A DNA stretch of 64,000 nt from JAUIET01 sp045106985 (GTDB lineage: Bacteria; Pseudomonadota; Gammaproteobacteria; Pseudomonadales; JAUIET01). Below are positions 1 to 8,761 of this stretch, piece by piece; position 1 is the stretch's first letter, and each line of letters starts with the position of its first letter. A model generated the notes under the pieces. That model was not told the origin of the DNA, ran no database searches, and was given only the letters and a program-made list of their open reading frames with translations. Where the stretch lies: the NCBI GenBank assembly GCA_045106985.1, contig JBGCFQ010000005.1, positions 108,119 to 172,118 of the forward strand. The letters are read 5' to 3'. A program made the position numbers and the translations under genes.

Positions 1-1138
1 TTAGCGCCTGTGTCTATAGCTCTAGAAAATTGATTCGCCCATACGGTTTGCCGATCCAACTCTTTGGCAGCCAATTTAACGCCTTGAACCGACCGAACGG
101 TTTCTATAAAGGTGGACTCCACCTTCGCTTCCGCAACTAAATGTTCCATGTTTGCTGCACGGAGGCTCCTAAACTGAATTATCCTGAACGCAGAGTATAG
201 CAATGCCGCAATAATGACGACGGATGCTAGCTTGGCCGAATAGAAAAACATTAAGGCAATTGTTAGAAGAGCGAGCAATCCGTCGATGATTCCTGAGATG
301 AACCCATTGGTCAGGAAATCCTGCAGTGGTTTGAGCGAACCGACTCTGGATATAAGGTCGCCAATGTGTCGCTTCTTAAAATAATCCAGTGGCAGTCGCA
401 GCAGGTGGTGCAACACGCTGTTGCCCATGTTGAAACTGAGCTGATTTGAAATAAACAGGTTGGCGTAGCTCCTAACGGCCGTCGTCAGTACATTGATGAG
501 TGTTACCGCCAGAAATCCGAGGGCCAATATTGTTACTAGGTCCTTATCGTTCTTTGAAAGTACTTCATCCACGACAACCTGCATATAGAACGGCATGGAA
601 AGTGCAAATATCTGTACTAGAACCGAAAGAACCAAGACAAGCACTAAAGAGGAACGAAGACCTGCAGTTTGCCCCCAGAACGCCAGTAAGCTCAACTTCT
701 TTGAATTATCTTCTTGGCGAAACTCTTTTCTGGGCGCGAGCTCTAGCGCTACACCAGTGAAATGTTTGCTGAAATCGTCCAAAGAATAGCGTCGAACCCC
801 GACGGCAGGATCGTAAATTTCGATTTGATTAGAGCGAGCTTTCGACAGCACCACAAAATGATCGAAATCCCAGTGTATGATTGCGGGCAACTTCAGTTGA
901 CCAATGGCCGTCAAGTCCACCTTTACGGGTCTGGCTGTTAAGCCAATGGACTCGGCCAAGCCCATGATTGAGCGCAGGTTGGCGCCACTGGAAGAGATAC
1001 CCATGGTTCGTCGGGCATCAATCAAGTCATTGTGCTGGCCGTAATAACTGGCAACCATCAAGACGCAGGCGAGACCACATTCAGCGGCTTCACTTTGCAT
1101 GCAAAGGTTGATTTTCCCCGTACGAGAACCATTTGCCA
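1..1138 (-). CDS. C39 peptidase-containing ABC exporter (partial)
   Basis: Only the N-terminal part (about 379 codons) is visible; the gene runs off the left edge. The N-terminal domain is a C39 bacteriocin-processing peptidase: Cys21 in QSEAAECGLAC, His94 in DFDHFVVL and Asp110 in YDPA make up the expected triad. Hydrophobic transporter segments follow (for example SVLVQIFALSMPFYMQ), with a conserved KKRHIGDLISRVGS stretch. The ATPase domain must lie beyond the window. Members of this family cut leader peptides after a Gly-Gly pair and export the core through the inner membrane, working with an HlyD adaptor. The ATG directly abuts the TAA of the upstream HlyD gene, with GGGAG about 8 bases before it, so the two are translationally coupled. 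The likely substrate is the peptide encoded at 3431-3592. Confidence 0.93.
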
Positions 1139-2398
1139 TTAGCTTGTTCTCCCGCGTAAGTTGTAGAAGGGCTCAAGCAACCACTGCGCTAGACTGCGAC
1201 TCTCGAGTATTATGTCAGCCTGAAAAGCCATACCCGAGCGCAATGACCTCTCGGTTCCTAACACAGACATGGTTTTGGCGCGCAGCTTAGCCTTCGCTAC
1301 ATAAACAGAACCCTGTACCTGCATTGGTGAAAGTAGATCGTTGCCTGTGATAGGTGCTTCGGAAATTGAGCTAATTTCGGCCGGGTGGGTACCAAACTGT
1401 TGGTGTGGAAATGCGTCGAATCGAACCCGAATAGTCTGGCCTACCTCTACAAAACCAATCGCGGAACTTGGCAGTAGTAGCACGCCCTCTATATCAGAAC
1501 CCACAGGCTCTATGGATACCAGTGGCTTGTTGACAGCTATTGATTGGCCTAATTCGTACTGCAGGCTTACGACACGACCATCGACCGGCGCTACAATAAG
1601 CTCGTCCTGCCGGTTTATAGACTCGGTTATTCGGTTTGAAATATCAGACAAAGACGTTTCTATTTCCGCTATACCATTTGCCGTTCTGTCTGGTAGCTGA
1701 GCCAGTTGATAGCGAATCGTATTCTGTGATGATTGCAGCTGCAGAACACTCTGCCTGGCCTCGATGAGCGAGCGTTCCTGATCCAGATGCTCCGCCTTCG
1801 ACCGCAGCAATTCAGACTTTGCAATTGCTCCACTGCGTGCGAGTTTTTCTTTTGAGCGACGTAAATCGCTTAAAACTCCGACACGTTGTTGTTGTTTGCG
1901 CTCGAGAGACTTCTGCAGCTCTATATTCTCCACAGTTTCAGCGAGTTGCTGCTCTAGCCGAACGTGCTCTCTTTCTTTGGCCACCCGATAACTCAACAGT
2001 CTCTGCCGCAGAGTATTTCGCTGCTTTTTCAGCGAGTTGAGTATCTCCTGAGATGCATCTTTGCCACCTGGGAGCAGCTCCGAATACGACACTATAGCGA
2101 GCGGTTGTCCGGCAACAACGTCTTGGCCATTTTCAACCATCATTTTGCGTACAATCGCGCCACTGCTTTTAGATCGTACTACCACCAAGCCGGCGTCCGG
2201 GTTTAAGTAGCCTGTCACGGTCTGCTTTCGCGCATACTCGCCGGCCCAAAGAAAAATGCCAGCCACTAGAACAATACCAACAATAAGAACTGTTAAATAC
2301 GTTAGGCCAATAGGCTGAACCCTGGTTGTGTCGCCATAGAACTTCTGCGATGCGTATTGTAACGATTCCGCTCGAAATAGATTGCTAACAACACTCAT
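1139..2398 (-). CDS. HlyD-family membrane fusion protein
   Basis: Periplasmic adaptor that links the ABC exporter to an outer-membrane channel. A short cytoplasmic N-terminus is followed by one membrane segment (about residues 31-52), a first half-lipoyl region (VRSKSSGAIVRKMMVENG), a long coiled coil (about 115-230, rich in Glu, Gln, Arg and Leu) and a second half-lipoyl region (VAPVDGRVVSLQYELG). The chosen start is the ATG at 2398 because AAGGAGG lies 6 bases upstream and the ATG overlaps the stop of the acyltransferase gene as ATGA; a longer frame to 2449 would run deep into that gene. It is the second gene of a tight operon: acyltransferase, HlyD, C39 ABC exporter. No outer-membrane TolC partner is visible here, so a TolC encoded elsewhere is presumed. 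Confidence 0.92.
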   Translation of the reverse strand: MSVVSNLFRAESLQYASQKFYGDTTRVQPIGLTYLTVLIVGIVLVAGIFLWAGEYARKQTVTGYLNPDAGLVVVRSKSSGAIVRKMMVENGQDVVAGQPLAIVSYSELLPGGKDASQEILNSLKKQRNTLRQRLLSYRVAKEREHVRLEQQLAETVENIELQKSLERKQQQRVGVLSDLRRSKEKLARSGAIAKSELLRSKAEHLDQERSLIEARQSVLQLQSSQNTIRYQLAQLPDRTANGIAEIETSLSDISNRITESINRQDELIVAPVDGRVVSLQYELGQSIAVNKPLVSIEPVGSDIEGVLLLPSSAIGFVEVGQTIRVRFDAFPHQQFGTHPAEISSISEAPITGNDLLSPMQVQGSVYVAKAKLRAKTMSVLGTERSLRSGMAFQADIILESRSLAQWLLEPFYNLRGRTS

Positions 2399-3222
2399 TG
2401 TGCGCCTCCTTCGTACAGCATTTCTGGCACTAAGGGCCAATTGTGCCATTCACTCGGGTAGAGCTTGAGATATCTACCAGCCGTGTCAATGAGGTCTCGC
2501 GCTACCGAATCAAAATAGTCCGCACTGTCTTTAGTGCCTCTTGGCCTTGCAAAACATTGTTGCAGTTCACACTGAATACCTGAGGGCGAAGATGTGGTGA
2601 TAAATGGTACTAGCAGGGAATTAGTTATGGAAAAAGCCGTAATATGGGCCTTTACCCATCGAACTCTTCTATTGAGAAGGTCTGTTTCATAGTAGTCGTT
2701 TTGGTCTTTCGGTTGATCATAGAACATAACGACCATCGACTTATTCTGCAGCTCTTTACATACTTGCTGAAAGCTTCGCAATCCATTCTGCTCAATGAGT
2801 ACGACATTAAAAGGTAAGGATTGGATGCTTGTAAGTTGCTCTAGCTGCTTGTACCCCATGCTTTTTGGGTGCACAAGCACGACACGCTCGCGTCTAAGCT
2901 GAATGGCTAATGCTGTAATAGCTGTGATGTAATCACCCATGTGTATTGTGGCGACGACAATGCCTGCGTCCCTTTTATCGATGAATGCGCGCAAACGCTC
3001 TATGTCCTGAATTGGTAGCTCATTTGCCTTAAGAACAATGTCTTCCATATTTGCCTTTAGTGTGCTGTCCCAATGTTGATTAAGGGCTTCCATAGACATT
3101 TCCCGGTTTGAAGCGATAAGGTTTGCCATAGTAGGTGACTCTCGTAACATCCATTGCACGCAGTGGGATATCAACTCCTTGCCTTCGACTGCGCTTATCG
3201 CTTGAGAACTGGTGGTTTTCAT
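2395..3222 (-). CDS. LpxL/HtrB-like acyltransferase in peptide export operon
   Basis: A protein of 275 residues that resembles the lysophospholipid/lipid A acyltransferase fold (LPLAT). Visible landmarks are AGIVVATIHMGDYI (His94, Asp97), MVVMFYDQPKD, SLLVPFITTSSPSG and YPSEWHNWPL near the C-terminus, in the same order as in LpxL. In canonical LpxL the acidic partner lies five residues after the histidine (HFGNWE); here that place is Ile and an Asp stands three residues after the His, so the catalytic dyad is altered. There is no clear N-terminal membrane anchor. It is translationally coupled to HlyD (ATGA) and lies 208 bases downstream of the double-glycine peptide. A role in acylating the peptide, or in changing host lipid as self-protection, is inference. 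The ribosome site before the ATG is weak. Confidence 0.7.
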   Translation of the reverse strand: MKTTSSQAISAVEGKELISHCVQWMLRESPTMANLIASNREMSMEALNQHWDSTLKANMEDIVLKANELPIQDIERLRAFIDKRDAGIVVATIHMGDYITAITALAIQLRRERVVLVHPKSMGYKQLEQLTSIQSLPFNVVLIEQNGLRSFQQVCKELQNKSMVVMFYDQPKDQNDYYETDLLNRRVRWVKAHITAFSITNSLLVPFITTSSPSGIQCELQQCFARPRGTKDSADYFDSVARDLIDTAGRYLKLYPSEWHNWPLVPEMLYEGGAQ

Positions 3223-3430
3223 AATGGCTCTGGATTTGACTGCCTGTGCTTCAAGAGTGGGTTGCTACACCGACACTTACTTAATGTGTCTTTTTTAGAG
3301 CAAGTTTCTCGAGATAGGTCTCAACCTTCAAGTCGCTCGGAAAAGGAAGTCGTTCGAAAAAGTATGGAGCCAGGCAAGCCCAGCCCCACACAACGTTTAC
3401 TAATTTTTAGTGAAAAAATCAGTATCGACT

Positions 3431-3592
3431 TTAGTGGTGCTTACGTCTCCACCAGGAGAAAAAGCCTTTAGCTACTTTAACGGCAACAACGGCTGCTGCT
3501 GCTTTAAATAGGAAAAAGCCGAAAAAGCCACCGCTTACAGCGTCGATTTCTTCTTCGGTCATCGCTTGGATGCCAGGGTTTTGATCAATCAT
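3431..3592 (-). CDS. Double-glycine-leader bacteriocin-like precursor, 53 aa
   Basis: A short gene with a good ribosome site (AGAGGTG, 7 bases before ATG at 3592). The protein splits into an acidic leader of 22 residues ending in TEEEIDAVSGG and a 31-residue core. The leader ends with the Val-Ser-Gly-Gly type C39 cleavage site. The core begins FFGFFLFKAAAAVV, continues VAVKVAKGFF and ends SWWRRKHH: hydrophobic and amphipathic, no acidic residues, at least six Lys or Arg, aromatic at both ends. This is the layout of small membrane-active bacteriocins or microcins. The C39 exporter and HlyD adaptor downstream on the same strand are the expected maturation and export machinery. No separate immunity gene is evident. 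The core has no Cys, so disulfides or lanthionines are excluded. Confidence 0.85.
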   Translation of the reverse strand: MIDQNPGIQAMTEEEIDAVSGGFFGFFLFKAAAAVVAVKVAKGFFSWWRRKHH

Positions 3593-3633
3593 AATTACAC
3601 CTCTGTTTAGTTAAATAAATCAAAATTATGCCT

Positions 3634-3655
3634 CCTAACTATTTAGGCTGCGCAG
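3634..3655. promoter_or_regulatory. Two adjacent palindromes upstream of the peptide gene
   Basis: CCTAA-CTAT-TTAGG (3634-3647) is followed directly by CTGCGCAG (3648-3655), about 42 bases before the peptide ATG. A -10-like CATAAT reads on the minus strand just inside. They may be an operator for the AraC-type regulator encoded upstream; this is inference from position only. Confidence 0.3.
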
Positions 3656-3712
3656 TGATAGTACAATAAATAGCCAATGAAAAGACAGTGATGTTGCTAC
3701 CGAGTATCGATA

Positions 3713-3738
3713 AAAAAGCCTATATATATAGCCTTTTT
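3713..3738. terminator. A/T-flanked inverted repeat between araC-like gene and peptide gene
   Basis: Inverted repeat with 13-base arms and one C.C mismatch: AAAAAGCCTATAT and ATATAGCCTTTTT. It has an A tract on one side and a T tract on the other, so it can act as an intrinsic terminator on either strand. It lies 210 bases beyond the stop of the AraC-type gene and 120 bases before the peptide gene, and would keep the peptide operon under its own promoter. The 3593-3949 stretch holds no other convincing gene. Confidence 0.5.
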
Positions 3739-3949
3739 ACGAAATTCGGTAGATATGAATCGTGAGGGAGAAGTATGGTTAGATTAGGGCGAAGTGATTA
3801 CTGAAAGGCGAAGGAGTGTTGAATTAAAATTTACATTCCAATGGCTAAAAATAGACGAGTCAATTTTACAAATTTTCCGCGAAAAATTGAAATTGGGAAA
3901 AACTGTTTCTCATATTGCCCTATTGATGAAACTATTTTTTTTCACTAGT

Positions 3950-4858
3950 TCACTTCAGTCTTTGCACTGTAGAAATATGCGACATAGGTTTTCTGTAGAT
4001 CGAAGGCACTATGCCAACTCTGCTTCGAAAAAGTTCACTGAATCGAGATTGACTTTGATATCCGCATTGCAGCGCTATCTGACCAATTGTCAGTTTTGTG
4101 TTGTCGAGCAAGTATAATGCGTGCTCTAGCCGAGCCTCATCCTTTATTTCCTGCAAACTTATACCTTCTTTGGCAAGTCTTCGCCGCATGGTCGACTTGC
4201 TCATTGAGAGTTTAGAGGACAGAATATCAACGTTGTTTTCTGCTGAGAAATTCTGGGAAATAATATTTTTCACGCTGTGCTTCAAAGAGCGTTCAAACAT
4301 CAACCCTGGTATATCTTGGTAACCTTCTGCGCAAAGAAGGTCTATAACTTCTTTTCGACGATGTGAGTAATCGGCGCTGGGCGAGCGTGCGGCCCATTCT
4401 AAAAATTGTTTTAGGCACATGGCGAACCTGTCGCTAATTGCGCCTTGTACATGATTTAGCATCGAGCTCGAAACACCATATTTCTCAGTGCAATCCCTAT
4501 CCTCAAACTCTATTGCGATTACCATGTGTCTTTGCTCTTCGGTTTTTTCGATAATCTTGAACTCGGTTTTCCGTGGTAGAAAAAGAAAGCTCCCAGCGGA
4601 GCAGATAGTATGTTCTCCGTTATTTATGGAGCATTCGCCAATGAGTACAATAAGAAGTAGGGGTTTGCTGTGAATGGATTTCTTTTGCCGTATTGAATCG
4701 TTCGATGAATACAGGGAGATTGGCGAGCACTCTGTGATGCCGTCCAGTTCCTCAAACGAAGATATCAGGCTAGTTATCGCTGCGTTTGAATACTCCGATA
4801 CGACTGGTTGTACTTCTGCTTCCGTCGGTTTCATGTATCTAAGCTTTTCAATTCTCAT
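3950..4858 (-). CDS. AraC-family transcriptional regulator
   Basis: The N-terminal half has a cupin-like sensor pattern (LIGECSINNGEHTICSAGSF, FLPRKTEFKI). The C-terminal 100 residues are an AraC-type double helix-turn-helix: ILSSKLSMSKSTMRRRLAKE for the first, then LTIGQIALQCGYQSQSRFSE and LFRSRVGIVPSIYR for the second. The start at 4858 is preferred because AGAAAGG lies 9 bases upstream; an ATG at 4882 is possible but sits in a hairpin. The gene is on the same strand as, and just upstream of, the peptide-export operon, so it is the natural candidate for its regulator. Ligand and targets are unknown. Confidence 0.85.
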   Translation of the reverse strand: MRIEKLRYMKPTEAEVQPVVSEYSNAAITSLISSFEELDGITECSPISLYSSNDSIRQKKSIHSKPLLLIVLIGECSINNGEHTICSAGSFLFLPRKTEFKIIEKTEEQRHMVIAIEFEDRDCTEKYGVSSSMLNHVQGAISDRFAMCLKQFLEWAARSPSADYSHRRKEVIDLLCAEGYQDIPGLMFERSLKHSVKNIISQNFSAENNVDILSSKLSMSKSTMRRRLAKEGISLQEIKDEARLEHALYLLDNTKLTIGQIALQCGYQSQSRFSELFRSRVGIVPSIYRKPMSHISTVQRLK

Positions 4859-4875
4859 GTTTTTCGACCTTTCTT

Positions 4876-4906
4876 CCGCCATTCATTGGCGGAGCTATTA
4901 GGCTCC
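4876..4906 (-). promoter_or_regulatory. Two overlapping hairpins in the leader of the AraC-type gene
   Basis: CCGCCA-TTCAT-TGGCGG (4876-4892) and GGAGC-TATTAG-GCTCC (4891-4906) share two bases. Read on the minus strand, the second hides an AAGGAG ribosome site and the first contains the ATG at 4882. They could be alternatives that control which start is used. Confidence 0.35.
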
Positions 4907-4983
4907 TTTCAAGAAACTAATTTCGAAAACCTATAACTGGCATTTTTAATGTCCCCCTCAGGCAATTGGTAATGACCTGTAGG

Positions 4984-5841
4984 TCAGGACCTACCCAAAA
5001 TTCGTCTTAATTGAGATTGCGCTCGCGTAAATCTAATCTTCGATGCGAATCTTCGGCGCTTTTCGAGTGGGCCGACCCGAAAAACAAAATGTGCACTACC
5101 AATTTGTATCTGATCCATGTCACCAAGATAGGACGACAGCTTTCTGACCCCGTTGACATATATTCCATTAGTAGAGACGAGATTAACCATTTTCCATCGC
5201 CCTGCAGCGCTGATAAGCTGCGCATGCCGTGTCGATACTGTTTCGTCGTTTATAACTATGTTGCAGGCCTGATCACGCCCAAGTTCCCACACAGAAACCT
5301 TGGGAGCAGTGCTCATTTCCAAATCTATTTGAGACGTCACTGATTGCACACCTAGTCGTATCAAACGGGCAGTGTTCTTCTTTGGCGCTTGTAATTTATG
5401 AAGTGCGAGGTCTACTTCCAAGAAGGAATCAGCGAAGCTGTCGCAAAATACGGTCTCGCCAATACTATTGTGTTGCTTCCAGCAGCCTGGAATTTGATTG
5501 TCAGCCATTTGTGTAGGTAGTAGTGTGTATTCATGCGTTGCAAATCTAAGCACGTCACCTGGGTGCACTCGGCTCTTTGTCGTCACCGGCTTACCATTGA
5601 GGAAAGTAGAATTGCAGGATTTCATATCCTCTAACACTACCAGTCCTTTTCGACAGTACACGCGCGCATGCAAGCGAGAGACTGCAGGATCTGCGATAAT
5701 TAGATCGCAACTCGGTGCTCTACCTACAGAGAGAGTCGACGTTAGCTCGATCTTGAGTCCTTCGAAGTCTATAAGTTGATACTCCTCTGTTTCTCTCGAT
5801 TTGGCACTTACCTTCGAGCCAACTGATATAGGTTTATTCAC
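4984..5841 (-). CDS. Protein with two FHA domains
   Basis: Two forkhead-associated domains that bind phosphothreonine peptides. The first (about residues 20-110) has SVGRAPSCDLIIADPAVSRL, HARVYC and SCNSTFLNGK; the second (about 180-265) has ELGRDQACNIVINDETVSTR, HAQL and STNGIYVNG. Both keep the GR, SRxHA and (S/T)xNGxxVNG signatures. The middle (about 115-175) is low in recognisable motifs. There is no signal peptide or membrane segment. The start is GTG with AAGGAGAG 5 bases upstream. It lies 181 bases downstream of a Ser/Thr kinase on the same strand, the usual arrangement of a kinase and its phospho-reader. Confidence 0.9.
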   Translation of the reverse strand: MNKPISVGSKVSAKSRETEEYQLIDFEGLKIELTSTLSVGRAPSCDLIIADPAVSRLHARVYCRKGLVVLEDMKSCNSTFLNGKPVTTKSRVHPGDVLRFATHEYTLLPTQMADNQIPGCWKQHNSIGETVFCDSFADSFLEVDLALHKLQAPKKNTARLIRLGVQSVTSQIDLEMSTAPKVSVWELGRDQACNIVINDETVSTRHAQLISAAGRWKMVNLVSTNGIYVNGVRKLSSYLGDMDQIQIGSAHFVFRVGPLEKRRRFASKIRFTRAQSQLRRILGRS

Positions 5842-6022
5842 GTTCTCTCCTTACTTAGTTACTTAAGGTTTCACTTAATGCGATCTGATGGAGATTCTTA
5901 CTATTCAGAATAGTCAGTGTGAGCGGAAGTTTATAAAGACTATTGATTGTTACGCGCTTCAGGTTTTCGGTATTAGCCACCGGCTGCAGCGCTTTGACAT
6001 TCTCATTAGTGTTTGGGTTACT

Positions 6023-8272
6023 TCAAGAGCTCGCGGCAGAGTTGCTTTCAAAGCTGCTTTCCGCTTCACGAAGCGAAGCCTGATCCTTGCCAGTCGATAG
6101 CATGCGTGACAATTCGAGTTCTCTAAATGTCCTGGCGTCATCGGCTTGCACTCCTTGTTCAACTTCGTTAATAAGGATGTTGCGTAGCTTTTGCAGTCTT
6201 CGGTTGCCCGGCATCAAACGTTGTCCACGAGACAAAAACACGTCGGCCTTATCAAGCGCACCGATTTTCATTTCAGTTTCCGCCAGTGCTGCGTACTCAT
6301 TTCCTATTGCTTTAATGCCGTCCCATGCTTCCGCATTTAACGGGTCAATACTTAGGACCTGTTGATAGATTTTCTCCACATTTTCTATAAGACTATCTTG
6401 CGTGCCACTGACGCCAGATATGAGTCGTGCTTCAGCTAGAAATCGCCTGATACGATCAGCTTGTTCGGCGTCCTTTTTCTTCTGGCGTGCAATCAATTGT
6501 TTTGTCGATTGCGGATTCTGGGTTTTCGCTGAATTAGTCGCTAATTGGCGGTCGCTTCTTTCAAGGTCGGCGATAAGTTTATAGGTGCTTTTTCCTTCTG
6601 GATGCGTTAAGTCAACCTGGTATGCAATCGCTATCAGACTTCTCGCTTTTGCATAGTCCTTTACTATGGCCGCTTTTTGCGCTCTGTTGAGATACGAGCT
6701 GGCAACGGCTCGAATTCCGCCTAATGCCAACTTGTTTTCTGGATCAATTTGAAGCACCGCCTGGAATCGGCTAAATGCATCATCTCCGTCCACAGTCTTG
6801 TATCGATTTTCTCGCATTGCTTTGTTAGCCTGCTCAATGCTGGTAGCTATTAGAGTCGCCTTTTCCTCCCGACGCGCTTGGTGTTGTTCGGTTTGGAACA
6901 CCAATGCTCTTAGCTCTTGTTGTTGGCCCAGCAATTCAGCGTCATCTAGATAGAATGCTATTTGGGTAATGCGATCAAGCCCGGCACTGGCCGCTGCGCT
7001 GTCACCGGCGGTTATGTGCGCCTTTGACTCGGCCAGGTAATTTTCCAGCAAGTCACGAACTCCACTAATCGCTTCCTGATTCTGTGGGTCCCACGCAAGC
7101 GCAGTAGTAAAGAAGAATTGGGCATTGTCGTCGAGCGGCGAATGGAGCCGCTGATCAAGTAGCGCGGCCTTTCCTTGCTGTACTAGATTGAATACGGTTT
7201 GATCTTTAACTGAACTTACCTTTGGTGTAACTTCAGCTGTAGGCGCATAGGATGCGTCATTGATCGCCCAGAGACCGCTTACGATTGTTGCTCCGCACAT
7301 AAAACCAAGAGCCACTTTGCCTGCTTGTGCCGCTGTTCGATATTTGACACCTTGTTTGCGTGATTCGCTATTTTTCGTTTTTCGCTCAATACCATCGTTA
7401 ACCAGGCCTTTCTTTGGCCGGGTATAAAGCGTGCGGTCACTTGCGTTTGGATCTGAGTTTAAGCGATGCATATGGATTTCTAGCGCCCTGTCCAAAGCAA
7501 CAATAAATGCCTCGCCACAGGAGAATCTGTCGTCCGCATTTTTTGCTAACGCTCTATCGATTACGGGTTGAAATGCCTCAAGATCTTCTCGCAGCGTGGG
7601 AATGCTAGAGAAAACGTGCTCATGGGCAATACCGATTGCTGAATCGGCTGTGTATGGAAGTCTTCCCTCGAGAAGCTCAAACAATATAACGCCAAGACTG
7701 TAAATATCTGATCGACGCTCAAGTGGCTTGCCGCGAGCTTGCTCAGGACTCATGTATGCAGGCGTACCCAGTACCGACCCTGCGATAGTAATTTGAGTTC
7801 CGGCATTGGTTGGCCGCGCAATACCGAAATCACTAACCACCGCGCTGCCATTCTCGCTTAACAGTACGTTGGCTGGTTTTATATCACGGTGAATAAATCC
7901 TTTTTCGGATGCATAGTGCAATGCTGATGCAACTTCTCTTACTATTGTTGCGCTGCGCTCAAGCGGCACAGGCGATTGCATTAGGTTTTTGAGATCGCCA
8001 CGATTGAGGTATTCCATGGCAATGTAGAGAGTACCGTTGTGTTGGCCTACGTCGTAGACAGAGACAATGTGGCGATGCGATAACTTGGCGATAATTCTCG
8101 CCTCACGCACGAACCTGACAGCATAGGCTCTTTTGCTTGCGCCGGGATCCGAAATTATCTTCAGTGCAACCTGGCGCTGAATTTTCTCTTGCATAGCCAA
8201 GTAGACCGTTGCTTGGCCGCCTCTACCGAGGACTTTCTCGATACGATAACCTGGCAAATTCGGGTATTGCAT
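6023..8272 (-). CDS. PknB-type Ser/Thr protein kinase with TPR-like C-terminal region
   Basis: A complete Hanks-type kinase domain fills about the first 275 residues: glycine loop LGRGGQATVYLA, lysine in VALKII, catalytic loop HRDIKPANVLL, SDFGIAR, activation segment ending GTPAYMSPEQARG, and SDIYSLGVILFELLEGRLPY. One membrane segment (GFMCGATIVSGLWAI, about residue 330) follows a basic linker. The remaining 400 residues are alpha-helical repeats of TPR character (for example FFTTALAWDPQNQEAISGV and VLQIDPENKLALGGIRAV), predicted to be periplasmic. The ATG at 8272 has AGGAG at good distance; a TTG two codons earlier is less likely. It probably acts with the FHA protein downstream; substrates are unknown. 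Confidence 0.93.
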   Translation of the reverse strand: MQYPNLPGYRIEKVLGRGGQATVYLAMQEKIQRQVALKIISDPGASKRAYAVRFVREARIIAKLSHRHIVSVYDVGQHNGTLYIAMEYLNRGDLKNLMQSPVPLERSATIVREVASALHYASEKGFIHRDIKPANVLLSENGSAVVSDFGIARPTNAGTQITIAGSVLGTPAYMSPEQARGKPLERRSDIYSLGVILFELLEGRLPYTADSAIGIAHEHVFSSIPTLREDLEAFQPVIDRALAKNADDRFSCGEAFIVALDRALEIHMHRLNSDPNASDRTLYTRPKKGLVNDGIERKTKNSESRKQGVKYRTAAQAGKVALGFMCGATIVSGLWAINDASYAPTAEVTPKVSSVKDQTVFNLVQQGKAALLDQRLHSPLDDNAQFFFTTALAWDPQNQEAISGVRDLLENYLAESKAHITAGDSAAASAGLDRITQIAFYLDDAELLGQQQELRALVFQTEQHQARREEKATLIATSIEQANKAMRENRYKTVDGDDAFSRFQAVLQIDPENKLALGGIRAVASSYLNRAQKAAIVKDYAKARSLIAIAYQVDLTHPEGKSTYKLIADLERSDRQLATNSAKTQNPQSTKQLIARQKKKDAEQADRIRRFLAEARLISGVSGTQDSLIENVEKIYQQVLSIDPLNAEAWDGIKAIGNEYAALAETEMKIGALDKADVFLSRGQRLMPGNRRLQKLRNILINEVEQGVQADDARTFRELELSRMLSTGKDQASLREAESSFESNSAASS

Positions 8273-8761
8273 GTCCAACTCCTAATCTATGTCAGCGTTA
8301 ACATGAGGAAGAATTTCCAAATGTTTGTGCTGGATCAATAATCCGGAAAAGACAGGAGAGACTCAATAAATACAAAGTATGGCTTTGTAAGTGTGGGCTT
8401 AGGCTTTAAGTGCTAATTGCACCGTTCATCGATTAAGGTTTCTTGGTGATTCGTCGCAAGTGCTTGAAACTACTAATTATTATCCAGTCATTATCTTGAA
8501 TCCGAATAGTGTCGAACTGTATATGGAGTGATTGATAAAAGATGCCTTATCGATCAAGAGTGCTGTGGCTTTCCAGTTCTTTGTTTGAGCAAGCTGACGG
8601 ACGGTTGCGTAGCTTCAAAGGCCTTGACTACACTTAAAACAACCTCCAAACAGTAGGCGAAAGCGCTATTTTGTCTTCCTTATACACCCTATCACTGATC
8701 GAAGATGCGCTGCACCTTCTTTCGTTTCATTGATATACGAATAACTATGCGGGATAAGTTG
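8273..8761. promoter_or_regulatory. Divergent intergenic region
   Basis: About 490 bases separate the kinase (minus) from the response regulator (plus), so promoters of both should lie here. The clearest element is a perfect 7-base inverted repeat TACAAAG-TATGG-CTTTGTA at 8371-8389, a possible operator. I see no convincing short gene or RNA gene in the rest. Confidence 0.4.

Noticed and set aside
3272..3296. GACAC/GTGTC hairpin followed by six T on the plus strand
   Set aside because: It would end a plus-strand transcript, but no plus-strand gene precedes it; on the operon strand it has no T tract.
3794..4117. Plus-strand open frame of 107 codons
   Set aside because: It overlaps the AraC-type HTH on the other strand, has no ribosome site and no family pattern.
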